This document shows, piece after piece, positions 1 through 8,693 of a stretch of 34,696 bases of DNA. Made by a program: the position numbers and the translations under genes. The notes under the pieces are model-generated. The model did no database searches and was not told the origin of the DNA. It saw only the letters and a list, made by a program, of their open reading frames with translations. Source of the DNA: Alphaproteobacteria bacterium (GTDB lineage: Bacteria; Pseudomonadota; Alphaproteobacteria; Parvibaculales; Parvibaculaceae); NCBI GenBank assembly GCA_021775935.1, contig JAJFGY010000108.1, positions 1 to 34,696 on the forward strand. Reading direction: 5' to 3'. Position 1 is the stretch's first letter. Each line of letters starts with the position of its first letter.

Positions 1-1
1 G

Positions 2-1627
2 AGGTTCGTCGATCGGCGGACCAGTGTTTTGATGAAGCGCTTGCGAGAACGCGAGGAATTAATGGCGTCGGTTAATCAAGAAGGCGATGTACTCGTCGAA
101 GGAGAATTCGTCGGCAAGCTGCAAGGCTTTGTCTTCGTGGCGGACGAACGCGCCACAGGCGTTCACGGCAAGGCACTGCGGGCGGCCTCAGATAAAGCGC
201 TGGCAGGCGAGATTGCGGCGCGAGCCGAGAAGTTCTCGAGAGCGCCCGCCAGCGAGATCACGCTGGCCGAGCAAGGACGTTTCATATGGGCAGGCCACGC
301 TGTTGGCCGTCTTGTTGGCGGTGACACCGCGCTCTCACCAAAAGTGGAGCTCTTTGCCAGCGAGCAGTTGAACGGCCCCGACCGGGAAAAAGCGCAGGGC
401 AGGTTAGAGAGCTGGGTCAAGGTTCACATTGCCAACGTACTCGAACCTCTTCTGACGCTGCAAAGCGGTGAAGAGCTGACAGGTCTTGCCCGTGGCGTTG
501 CCTTTCAATTGGTTGAGAACCTGGGTTCCATGAACCGGGAATTGATCGCGGATGACATTAAGGCGCTTGATCAGGAAGCACGCGGACAACTCCGCAAGAA
601 GGGTGTTCGCTTTGGCGCATACTCAATCTTCATGCCGATCCTGCTGAAACCGGCAGCTGCCAATCTGATCCTGACCCTTTGGACGCTCAGCCGTCCGATG
701 GAAGACAAGGACGTCAATCCGTTTGACGGTCTGCCTCCAGCGCCCGCCCCTGGTCTCACATCCATGACTGTGCCAGCCGACGCATCGCGAGAATTCTATG
801 AAGCCATCGGTTTTCGCGTCAGCGGACCCCGCGCCGTCCGTCGCGACATGCTCGAACGCCTCGCAGACGTCATCCGCCCCATTATCTCTGAGCGCCGCTA
901 CAAAGGCGGCTTTGTGATTGACCCGGACATGATGTCTCTCATGGGATGTTCCGCTGAAGAGATGGCGGGCATTCTAAAAGGTGTCGGCTACAGAGTTGGA
1001 ACAGAGAAGTTCACGCCAGAAGAAATCGCCAATGCGGAGCGCCTGGCAGCCATTGCAAAAGCGCCGAAGAAAATCGCTGCGACCCAACCCCACAAAGTAG
1101 AGCCTGCGCCAGCACCTGAAGCTGGCGCGCCTGATGGGAACGCAACATCACGGACCGCGACAACACCAGCAGGTGAAGAAGCCGCGCCAACGCCAACTGC
1201 GCCAGAAGCAGTACTTGCACAAACTGAGGCCCCTCAAGCAGAGCCCGCACCGGCAGAACAGACACCTGAGATCGCCGCAGAACCTGCGGCTGCGATAGAA
1301 AACGACAAACCTGAAGCACCTGCCACCGAACCCGTCGACACAGAGCTACAAATCTGGCGTCCACAACGGCGCCAAAATGCGGGCCACCAGAACCAGGGTC
1401 GGGCAGCGCGCCACCGGGGCAGGAACCCACAGCAGGCTGATGGCGACAAATCTGCTCCGGGAAACAGGGCACAGGGCAAAAGGACACAGAGCAAACGCCC
1501 ACAAAAAGGCGCTGGCAAAGGCCCGAAGCGCGATCACCAGAAACCGCGGCCAAAAGACAAGCCCATGGATCCCGATTCTCCCTTCGCAGCTCTGATGGCG
1601 CTGAAGAACCCGCAGCCGAAGGACTGA
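2..1627 (+). CDS. C-terminal part of a helicase-related protein (alphaproteobacterial MgpS-like DEAD/DEAH helicase C-terminal region); 5' truncated by window edge
   Basis: The frame is open to the window edge (RFVDRRTSVLMKRLREREELMASV...). The middle (GHAVGRLVGGDTALSPKVELFA..) resembles the C-terminal region of alphaproteobacterial helicases, followed by an Ala/Pro/Glu-rich then Arg/Lys/Gln-rich tail. The stop overlaps the next ATG (TGATG). Confidence 0.75.
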   Translation, partial: RFVDRRTSVLMKRLREREELMASVNQEGDVLVEGEFVGKLQGFVFVADERATGVHGKALRAASDKALAGEIAARAEKFSRAPASEITLAEQGRFIWAGHAVGRLVGGDTALSPKVELFASEQLNGPDREKAQGRLESWVKVHIANVLEPLLTLQSGEELTGLARGVAFQLVENLGSMNRELIADDIKALDQEARGQLRKKGVRFGAYSIFMPILLKPAAANLILTLWTLSRPMEDKDVNPFDGLPPAPAPGLTSMTVPADASREFYEAIGFRVSGPRAVRRDMLERLADVIRPIISERRYKGGFVIDPDMMSLMGCSAEEMAGILKGVGYRVGTEKFTPEEIANAERLAAIAKAPKKIAATQPHKVEPAPAPEAGAPDGNATSRTATTPAGEEAAPTPTAPEAVLAQTEAPQAEPAPAEQTPEIAAEPAAAIENDKPEAPATEPVDTELQIWRPQRRQNAGHQNQGRAARHRGRNPQQADGDKSAPGNRAQGKRTQSKRPQKGAGKGPKRDHQKPRPKDKPMDPDSPFAALMALKNPQPKD

Positions 1628-2037
1628 TGACTGAGGCAAATGCACGTCCAGAAACCCGCGCAGAGACCCAGCGGCTCGACCGATGGCTCTGGTTCGCCCG
1701 CTTCTTTAAGAGCCGGACGCTCGCTGCGAGCGTCGTGAGTGCGGGCAAAGTCAGGGTGAACGCAGAACGGGTTTCAAAACCCAGCCATCTGGTGCGCCCG
1801 GGCGATATACTCACCTTTCCTGCCGCCAAACAGGTTCGGGTGATCAAAATAGTCGACATCGGCACCCGCAGAGGCCCTGCACCTGAAGCCCAGGCACTCT
1901 ATGAGGACCAAGCCCCTCCTCAACCTCGAAAAACCTTTGATAAAGAGCCGAAAACAGCCGAAAGAGAGGCTGGAGCAGGTCGCCCGACCAAACGTGAAAG
2001 ACGGCAGACAACGGCGTTCAAAGATGGTTTCGAATAA
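1627..2037 (+). CDS. S4 domain RNA-binding protein (Hsp15/HslR-like)
   Basis: RLDRWLWFARFFKSRTLAASVVSAGKVRVNAERVSKPSHLVRPGDILTF is a canonical S4 domain; basic C-terminus. Confidence 0.9.
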   Translation: MTEANARPETRAETQRLDRWLWFARFFKSRTLAASVVSAGKVRVNAERVSKPSHLVRPGDILTFPAAKQVRVIKIVDIGTRRGPAPEAQALYEDQAPPQPRKTFDKEPKTAEREAGAGRPTKRERRQTTAFKDGFE

Positions 2038-2111
2038 ATCACATCCTCTTGATGTGGTTGAATTATTTCTCCCGGATATATAAGTAAAATCAACCAACAA
2101 ACGGCGGTTCC

Positions 2112-2570
2112 ATGCTCAAACGCATTCAAGCTCTTTTCCAAAGCCCTGCTGAGGAAACCCCTGAAAAAACATTCGACGACGTAAAAGTTGCCGCTGCAGC
2201 TCTTTTGGTTTGTGCAGCGACAATGGATGAAGTCTACGGGAAAACCGAACAGGCGAAGATCCGAACGGTTCTGAAAAGCTTTTTTGAACTCAGCACTGAA
2301 GAGACCGAAGAGCTGATCGCTCTGGCCGAAAGCGAAGAACAGCGGGCTGTGGGTCTTCATCGATGGACCCAGACCCTGAAAGACGCTTATGAGGTCGAGG
2401 AACGGACCCGCCTCATTGAACAATTGTGGGAAGTCGTCTATGCCGACGGCGAATTGCACGACTATGAAGCGAGCCTGTTGCGGCGAGTGGCAGGCTTGAT
2501 ATACGTTCCCGACCGCGAAGCAGGCGAAGCCCGAAAACGGGTCCTCGCACGCCTCGGTGTAGAGACGTAA
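2112..2570 (+). CDS. TerB family (tellurite-resistance-like) protein
   Basis: All-helical 152 aa protein with DEVYGKTEQAKIRTVLKSFF... and LWEVVYADGELHDYEASLLRRVAGLIYV, typical of TerB-like proteins. Confidence 0.8.
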   Translation: MLKRIQALFQSPAEETPEKTFDDVKVAAAALLVCAATMDEVYGKTEQAKIRTVLKSFFELSTEETEELIALAESEEQRAVGLHRWTQTLKDAYEVEERTRLIEQLWEVVYADGELHDYEASLLRRVAGLIYVPDREAGEARKRVLARLGVET

Positions 2571-2631
2571 GACCTCGAAAGTTAAGACCACACCTATCGT
2601 CCGCGTGGAAAACGCGGAAACGGAGTAGAAA

Positions 2632-2970
2632 ATGACCTATCTGGTGACCGACAATTGCATTAAGTGCAAATACATGGACTGCGTTGAGGTTTGCCCGGTC
2701 GATTGTTTCTACGAAGGCGAGAACATGCTCATCATCCACCCCGATGAGTGCATTGACTGTGGTGTGTGTGAGCCAGAATGCCCAGCCGAAGCCATTAAGG
2801 CCGACACCGAGCCGGGGCTTGAAAAATGGCTTGAGGTCAACACGGAATACGCTTCGAAATGGCCAAACATCACCATGAAGGGTGAACAGCCAGCTGACGC
2901 AGCAGACTGGGACGGAAAACCGAACAAGTTCGAAGAACATTTCAGCCCAGAGCCTGGTGAGGGAGATTAA
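2632..2970 (+). CDS. fdxA: 7Fe-type ferredoxin
   Basis: [29 protein letters not shown]...[16 protein letters not shown] cysteine pattern; FdxA-type length and C-terminal extension. Confidence 0.93.
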   Translation: MTYLVTDNCIKCKYMDCVEVCPVDCFYEGENMLIIHPDECIDCGVCEPECPAEAIKADTEPGLEKWLEVNTEYASKWPNITMKGEQPADAADWDGKPNKFEEHFSPEPGEGD

Positions 2971-3426
2971 CGCGAGCAGCGTTCTATCCGACTGATATTG
3001 CTCGCCTTTCACCGCCCGATCTTTATTTTGGGCGAATTTTGTGATACACTTCGCTCCAAGTAATTTTGACAGGGCCTGGTCAAAGGAAGACCGGGGCGCA
3101 TTTGGGCATCAATTTGGCGGTCATACCTGGAAACAGGAGGCCATCGGCGTGGATCCTCGTGTGGGTTAACTCCCGCGTTTTGGGTTGAAAACCAAGAACG
3201 AGAGCCAAAAACGAAAACTGGGGATCCGAAGAAAAGCTTGCCATACCTCGTGAGTATCAGAGGGAGGCGTTGAGCAATCTCTTCACGCACTCGGTAAAAT
3301 TGGGCGATGAGCGGTGCAGCAACAGCACGGCCCCATTGGTCTGTTTCACCTGTGCAAAGCCCCAATGTCGTAACGCCCAAAGCCTGGAACACACGCTGGC
3401 TGGACCAGCAATCAGACGGAGCGACC

Positions 3427-4569
3427 ATGGCAGCCAAGGCCACTAAAAAAACCAAGACAAGCAGCAAGAAAGCGGCAAAACCAGCCGCAAAAGCAAAGCC
3501 AAAGGCTAAATCCAAGGTAAAGGCTGCTGCCAAAAAGACAGCAACCAAGAAAGCTGCGCCAGCCAAAGCCAAAAAGGCTGCAGCGAAAGCCAAGCCTGCA
3601 GCAAAAAAGGCAGCGGCAAAGAAGACAGCAACAAAAAAAGCGGCGACTAAGCCTGCGGCCAAAAAGGCAGCAACCAAGAAAGAAGCCGCACCAAAGAAGC
3701 CGGCAGCAAAAAAGGCAGCGCCTAAAGCTGCGGCAAAGAAGACAGCACCAAAAGCTGCAGCAAAAAAAGCAGCGCCGAAAGCAGCCGCCAAAAAGACCAC
3801 TGCAAAGAAAGCAGCACCCAAAACCGCCGCAGCGAAGAAAGCAGCGGCAAAGAAGGCTGCCAAGCTCGAGATTGCACCAGAAAAGAAGGTGCCACGGACG
3901 GTACCGATCGTCGCGCGGCCCGCAAAAGTGGTTATCCCCGAGCCAGCGTCTATTCGCCCAATACCAAAGGCAGAACCAAAAGTAACGGCGACACCGGACC
4001 CAAGACCCAGCAAGCTTTCCTTTAAGAACAAGGAATATGTCGTCTATCCATCACATGGTGTTGGCCAGATCACATCGGTTGAACGCAAGGAAGTCGCCGG
4101 TCACGAGCTTGAGCTTTATGTCATCACCTTTGCCAAGGACAAGATGACCCTGCGCGTTCCAACCAATAAATCTGAAGCTGTTGGCATGCGCAAACTGTCC
4201 GAGCCGAAAGTCATCACCCAGGCGATTGATACGCTGAAGGGCAAGGCGAAGGTGAAGCGCACCATGTGGAGCAGGCGGGCCCAGGAATATGAAGCCAAGA
4301 TCAATTCCGGCGATCTGATTTTCATTGCGGAAGTCGTGCGGGACCTCTACCGGTCGGACAAACAGCCTGAGCAATCCTATTCAGAACGTCAGCTTTTTGA
4401 AGCCGCCATCGACAGAATGGCACGCGAAGTTGCCGCGGCCGACAACATGGATGATGCAGCAGCTGTCACGAGACTGGAAACAGTCCTCATCACGGCTGCA
4501 GGTAAGGCAGAGAAAAAAGCTGAGGCAGAAGCCGAAGCAGCGGCGGCTGCAGGAGAAGAGGCCAAATAG
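3427..4569 (+). CDS. CarD family transcriptional regulator with N-terminal Lys/Ala-rich histone H1-like tail and acidic C-terminus
   Basis: CarD/RID-like domain FKNKEYVVYPSHGVGQITSVERKEVAGHELELYVITFAKDKMTLRVPTNKSEAVGMRKL... preceded by about 150 aa of AAKKAAPKAAAKK-like sequence. ATG at 3427 is the probable start; the ORF track extends in frame to 3307. Confidence 0.88.
   Translation: MAAKATKKTKTSSKKAAKPAAKAKPKAKSKVKAAAKKTATKKAAPAKAKKAAAKAKPAAKKAAAKKTATKKAATKPAAKKAATKKEAAPKKPAAKKAAPKAAAKKTAPKAAAKKAAPKAAAKKTTAKKAAPKTAAAKKAAAKKAAKLEIAPEKKVPRTVPIVARPAKVVIPEPASIRPIPKAEPKVTATPDPRPSKLSFKNKEYVVYPSHGVGQITSVERKEVAGHELELYVITFAKDKMTLRVPTNKSEAVGMRKLSEPKVITQAIDTLKGKAKVKRTMWSRRAQEYEAKINSGDLIFIAEVVRDLYRSDKQPEQSYSERQLFEAAIDRMAREVAAADNMDDAAAVTRLETVLITAAGKAEKKAEAEAEAAAAAGEEAK
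3433..3865 (+). repeat. Low-complexity degenerate repeat encoding AAKKA/PKAAAKK units within the carD-like gene
   Basis: Recurrent gcagcaaaaaaggcagcg / aaagctgcggcaaagaag units visible directly in the DNA. Confidence 0.85.
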
Positions 4570-4593
4570 TCTCCTTCGAAGCCTGACAGTGTT

Positions 4594-4624
4594 GAAAAAG
4601 CCCGGTTCATCCGGGCTTTTTTTA
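4594..4624 (+). terminator. Rho-independent terminator downstream of carD-like gene
   Basis: AAAAAGCCCGG-TTCAT-CCGGGCTTTTTTT hairpin plus T tract, 24 nt after the stop. Confidence 0.9.
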
Positions 4625-4720
4625 TGTGATCTGCCCCGCACGCGCCTCCGTATACCTCAAGACACCACAACACTCCTGAGGTGCCTGACTGGACCTCTGG
4701 GGAGGGGATGAGGATCGACC

Positions 4721-5626
4721 ATGACATCGACAGCCTTTATCGATACGCCCGATGCGCAAAAAGCCAACCGCAGGTTCGTCAAAAAAGTGATGACCCGCCC
4801 TCTCCTGTCAGAGGATCACGAGCGGCAATTGGCACGGCAATGGCGAGACCATCAAGATGTCGACGCCCTGCATGAACTCACTGGCGCCTACATCCGTCTT
4901 GTCGTCTCGATGGCGACCCGCTTTCGCAATTATGGCCTGCCAGTCGCCGACCTGATACAGGAAGGCAATGTCGGCCTCATGCAGGCCGCCGCCCGCTTCG
5001 ACCCGGATCGCAATGTTCGCTTTTCAACCTACGCTGGCTGGTGGATCCGCGCTGCTATTCAGGACTTTGTGCTTCGCAATTGGTCAATTGTCAGAACCGG
5101 AACAACCTCCGCGCAAAAGTCTCTGTTTTTCAATCTGCGGCGCCTGAAAGCCCGGATCGCGAACGGCACCCGCGAAAAGCTCACCCCTGATGATCGCCAC
5201 TCGATTGCTGAGACCTTGGGTGTCAAAACCCTCGATGTTGAAAAAATGGAGAGCCGCCTCTCTGCCAGCGACCGATCATTGAACGCTGTGCCGGGAGGTC
5301 AGGATGACGAAGGCGGCTCAACCTGGCAGGAACTGCTCGTCTGCACCGCCCCGAGCCCTCATGAAACGGTGGAGAAAACGGACAAGGATGCAAGGCTGCG
5401 CGAATGGATCTCTGCCGCGTTCGAGCATCTGAATGATCGTGAGCGCGCCATTATTTCAGAACGTCGGCTCAATGAGAAAACTGTCACACTCGAACAGCTC
5501 GGCGCAAAATTCGGCATCTCCAAAGAGCGTGTGCGCCAGATCGAATGTCGTGCGCTGGAAAAGATGAAAGTAGCCATCACCGATCAGATCGACGACCCTA
5601 TCGCCGCAACATCGCTCTCAGCCTAG
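4721..5626 (+). CDS. rpoH: RNA polymerase sigma-32 factor (RpoH family, RpoH2-like)
   Basis: Sigma-70 region 2 (DLIQEGNVGLMQAAARFDPDRNVRFSTYAGWWIRAAIQDFVLRNWSIVRTGTT) including the RpoH-box-type sequence QKSLFFNLRRLK, and region 4 (LEQLGAKFGISKERVRQIECRALEKMK). Confidence 0.93.
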   Translation: MTSTAFIDTPDAQKANRRFVKKVMTRPLLSEDHERQLARQWRDHQDVDALHELTGAYIRLVVSMATRFRNYGLPVADLIQEGNVGLMQAAARFDPDRNVRFSTYAGWWIRAAIQDFVLRNWSIVRTGTTSAQKSLFFNLRRLKARIANGTREKLTPDDRHSIAETLGVKTLDVEKMESRLSASDRSLNAVPGGQDDEGGSTWQELLVCTAPSPHETVEKTDKDARLREWISAAFEHLNDRERAIISERRLNEKTVTLEQLGAKFGISKERVRQIECRALEKMKVAITDQIDDPIAATSLSA

Positions 5627-7074
5627 AATGCAGCGGCTTCCTCAATCAGCTTTATCCATGTTCGCGCAGGCACAACCTCATCGCCGTTCACCCCGTTGAG
5701 CAGCTCCAGCTCCCGCCCACCCAGCGCGTAGGATCCCAATTCATTGGCGATCTGCGCGAGAGGCCCACTCTTAGGTGTTTCCACGACCCGAATGCGCAAA
5801 GGTCCGAGCCCTTGTTCATGCTGATCTACTAGGCGAAAACTAGAGACGATCTGTGAAATCGCCTCATTATGGCGATCGCCCACTTGTGGCGGCACACCAA
5901 TGAGAAACCGATAGACCTCTCCTGGGCGCGCAGCGATGACCACCGCCAGCGTATTCAGACCCTGAAACCGCATTCGGGCCGACGCGGACGCAAGCCCTGC
6001 AATCTCAAACCGGCGGACATCCTTAAGGGCGAGGGATGACGCCCAATCATTGGTGAGATACGCCACGGGGTCTATGCCAACACGCACTTTCTCATAGTCG
6101 AACTTTACGACAACCTTCTCCGGACCGATGGCCCAAACCACATCATTCGCATTGTGAAGCCGGAAGGAGGACGGCACCTCGAACTGACATCGCTGCACCA
6201 TATGCACAAAGCGCTGTCCCCGCACATATCCCTGGTCGGGTGAGGTCCCGTATAGAAGCCCGTCGATCGCTGCAAGATAGCGGCCGCGTCCCCGCATCTT
6301 CGGCTGGCCCGAGAGCCGCAGAGGCTGCGCCCGCTCAGCGGTTCGACGGACCCGGTCTTGCGTCTCCGGGTGATTGGCAAACCAGCTGCCAGCATCCGCG
6401 TAGAACTCCTTATCGACCAAACCAGCATGGTGCTGCGCATAGGCATCCATCGTCGAAAGCACATCCCGGACAGCAAGAGGGTCGTAGCCAGCGCCGTCGA
6501 GATATGTCACCGCCAATCGGTCTGCCTCATCTTCCTGGTTGCGGGAATACCCTGCGAGAAGCCCAATACGCGACATCATCCCTTGCCCCGCATCCCCACT
6601 CTCACCAAAAAGCCCGCCGACAACAGTGTCCAGCAGGCCAATATCTTCAGCGACATCCCGCCGGCTTGCAATATGTCGCGCGTTCACATGCCCCATTTCA
6701 TGGGCCAGAACACCAGCGAGCTGGGCTTCATCACCAGCCAGAGCCAGCATGCCTCGTGTGACATAAACCCGCCCATCAGACAACGCCATCGCATTTGCCA
6801 ACGGACTGTCCAGCAGGGTCAGCGCATATGTTTCTTCAGGTAACATCGTTTGCCGCGCGATCACCCGGACAATGTTGGCGACATATGCCGTGAGCGCAGC
6901 GTCCTCATAAACGCCCCCATATGACTGCAAGATGCGCCCATGGGCGCTGATGCCCTGCCCACCGACGGCCATTCCCTGTGGCGCTGACGCAGACCGATCA
7001 CCACGGTGACCGCCAAGTGAACACCCCATCAGAAGACTGAACGCCAAAAGAGAGACCAATGCCGGGCGCCTCAT
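5623..7074 (-). CDS. M48 family metalloprotease, putative lipoprotein
   Basis: HEMGH zinc motif (GVLAHEMGHVNARH), downstream NQEDEADRLAV glutamate ligand motif, lipobox LLMGC. MRRPALVSLLAF... start at 7074 chosen (ORF open to 7143). Confidence 0.92.
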   Translation of the reverse strand: MRRPALVSLLAFSLLMGCSLGGHRGDRSASAPQGMAVGGQGISAHGRILQSYGGVYEDAALTAYVANIVRVIARQTMLPEETYALTLLDSPLANAMALSDGRVYVTRGMLALAGDEAQLAGVLAHEMGHVNARHIASRRDVAEDIGLLDTVVGGLFGESGDAGQGMMSRIGLLAGYSRNQEDEADRLAVTYLDGAGYDPLAVRDVLSTMDAYAQHHAGLVDKEFYADAGSWFANHPETQDRVRRTAERAQPLRLSGQPKMRGRGRYLAAIDGLLYGTSPDQGYVRGQRFVHMVQRCQFEVPSSFRLHNANDVVWAIGPEKVVVKFDYEKVRVGIDPVAYLTNDWASSLALKDVRRFEIAGLASASARMRFQGLNTLAVVIAARPGEVYRFLIGVPPQVGDRHNEAISQIVSSFRLVDQHEQGLGPLRIRVVETPKSGPLAQIANELGSYALGGRELELLNGVNGDEVVPARTWIKLIEEAAAF

Positions 7075-7204
7075 CACGCTCCTGGCGACAGGGTGTATCA
7101 AGTCCGAAAAACCCGGCGCGTTCAAAAACCAATTTTTCAACAATGACCCGTCCCTGGATAAAGCATCGTGCGGTTTGCAGCCTGCACGAAAGGAGCGCTA
7201 CATA

Positions 7205-7987
7205 TCAAGACGCGCGGCCAGGACCGGTAAGAAACTCTATCTGTTCAGGGTGCGTCACGACAATCTCAGGACCATTATATGATTTCAGCCATCCGCGCAC
7301 TCTGATCTGCACGTCGGAATAGTCGCCAACATCCTCGTGAAAATGGCGAACGTCTCGCGGTGCAATGGTAACCGTGAAATCATCGCGCCAGTCTTCACCA
7401 AAATTGAGGTAGAGCCTGCCGCGCACCCGTGTCGCTTTCCGGATCGTCCCCTCGACAATCTGAAAGCTATCAACGTGCTCCAGCAACTCGTCAGGGGCAT
7501 CAGCAGATAACAATCTATAATAAGCCTCACGCCATATGTTGCGGCGCGCCTGTCGGGCTTCTCTTTCCAATGACAGCAGCTCCTCAACACAAGCGCGATT
7601 GTCAGAGAAGGAATAGACACGCGCCATCCCCTCGGCAATCATGGTTCCTTGCACCCACGTACCATCACTAAGATGTAGGTGCGCAAGCAAGCGCCCATAG
7701 CGGTCTTCGCGCCGTCCGCCATATGACAGGCGCACATCAGAATTCAGAACCATCGCTTCCAGGTATGCCCGCGCTTCGGCCGCTAATGGCCAGTCCTCGA
7801 AATTTCGCCGTCCCAAACCAAGCTTGGGGGCTTGAAGACCGACTAGCCGAATTTCGCGGCCGTCTTCTAAGGCGACAGTGTCGCCATCAATGACAGAGAC
7901 AATTCGGCCGGTCTCGCCAGGCTCAAGCGCACATGATGGCGCACCGACCGCCAGCGAAGGACCCAGCATACAAAGCAAAAGCAGCAA
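7205..7987 (-). CDS. Thermonuclease (SNase-like fold) family protein, secreted
   Basis: Signal peptide MLLLLCMLGPSLAVGA; VIDGDTVALEDGREIRLVGLQAPKLGLGR...REDRYGRLLAHLHLSDGTWVQGTMIAEGMARVYSF. Confidence 0.88.
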   Translation of the reverse strand: MLLLLCMLGPSLAVGAPSCALEPGETGRIVSVIDGDTVALEDGREIRLVGLQAPKLGLGRRNFEDWPLAAEARAYLEAMVLNSDVRLSYGGRREDRYGRLLAHLHLSDGTWVQGTMIAEGMARVYSFSDNRACVEELLSLEREARQARRNIWREAYYRLLSADAPDELLEHVDSFQIVEGTIRKATRVRGRLYLNFGEDWRDDFTVTIAPRDVRHFHEDVGDYSDVQIRVRGWLKSYNGPEIVVTHPEQIEFLTGPGRAS

Positions 7988-8036
7988 GGGTCCGCCACAG
8001 GCGATCTGTTTGAACGTTGAGGTAAAGGCGAAAATG

Positions 8037-8693
8037 CTAAGCCTGGGCGCTCAAATCAGTGAGCCCCGCTCTGTAGGCAATGATCGCAGCTTCTGTTCTG
8101 TTGCGCACACCAAGCGTATTCAGGATGGCATTTACGTGCAGCTTCACCGTTGCCAAAGCAATGCCCAACTGCGTGCCAATCTCCTGATTGGATGCGCCTC
8201 GCCCAAGCTCTTTCAAAACATCCATCTGGCGACGCGTAAGCCGGTCCAATCCAACAGCGTTAAACGCATAATTGGGTTCGCCAAAGCCAGTGCTCTCTTT
8301 TGCCAGTATAGATTCAGGGACATACCGCCCACCAGACAGAACAAGGCGCACCGCACCCACAAGGACGGCAGCTTCAGTGGTCTTCGGCACAACACCCTGC
8401 ACACCCATATCCAGGTATCGACGCACGATTTCGGGTTGGTCTTGTTCATGGAGCAAGATAACCGCTCCAATCCCATCTGTTTCCTGAAGGCGCGTGATAG
8501 CCGCCATCTCACGTCCAATCTGGGACGCCCCTTCCATCAGAACCAGGTCAACACTTCCCTCAGCGCCTTTCACATCGATAAGGTCATCAATGCTATTTGC
8601 CTCGATGATGGTCGCTGCTGCATCAACGCCGCTGAGAATTGTTGCCAAACCGATACGGCAACAAGGATGCTCACTCACTACAACTAACTTCAT
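8037..8693 (-). CDS. LuxR/NarL-type response regulator with atypical receiver domain
   Basis: C-terminal HTH: LTRRQMDVLKELGRGASNQEIGTQLGIALATVKLHVNAILNTLGVRNRTEAAIIA. N-terminal receiver-like MKLVVVSEHPCCRIGLATIL...VDLVLMEGAS...GVVPKTT. Confidence 0.9.
   Translation of the reverse strand: MKLVVVSEHPCCRIGLATILSGVDAAATIIEANSIDDLIDVKGAEGSVDLVLMEGASQIGREMAAITRLQETDGIGAVILLHEQDQPEIVRRYLDMGVQGVVPKTTEAAVLVGAVRLVLSGGRYVPESILAKESTGFGEPNYAFNAVGLDRLTRRQMDVLKELGRGASNQEIGTQLGIALATVKLHVNAILNTLGVRNRTEAAIIAYRAGLTDLSAQA

Noticed and set aside
1011-1865. 284-aa minus-strand ORF
   Set aside because: Antisense to the helicase C-terminus and S4 gene; no recognisable domain, Ala/Leu/Cys/Arg shadow composition.
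2040-2056. CACATC-CTCTT-GATGTG hairpin after the S4 gene as terminator
   Set aside because: Short stem, no T tract directly following; not convincing enough to annotate.
1920-3012. Minus-strand ORFs 1920-2591 and 2413-3012
   Set aside because: Antisense to the TerB-like and ferredoxin genes; no family motifs.
3433-3865. Possible CRISPR or tandem-repeat array
   Set aside because: Repeats are degenerate, contiguous and in frame, encoding a Lys/Ala tail; no unique spacers.
3009-4031. 340-aa minus-strand ORF (FLAAAFGAAFFAAAF...)
   Set aside because: Antisense shadow of the Lys/Ala repeat in the carD-like gene; low-complexity hydrophobic translation is an artefact of the repeat.
7878-8687. 269-aa plus-strand ORF
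   Set aside because: Antisense to the clearly identifiable LuxR-type regulator and thermonuclease start; no domain features.
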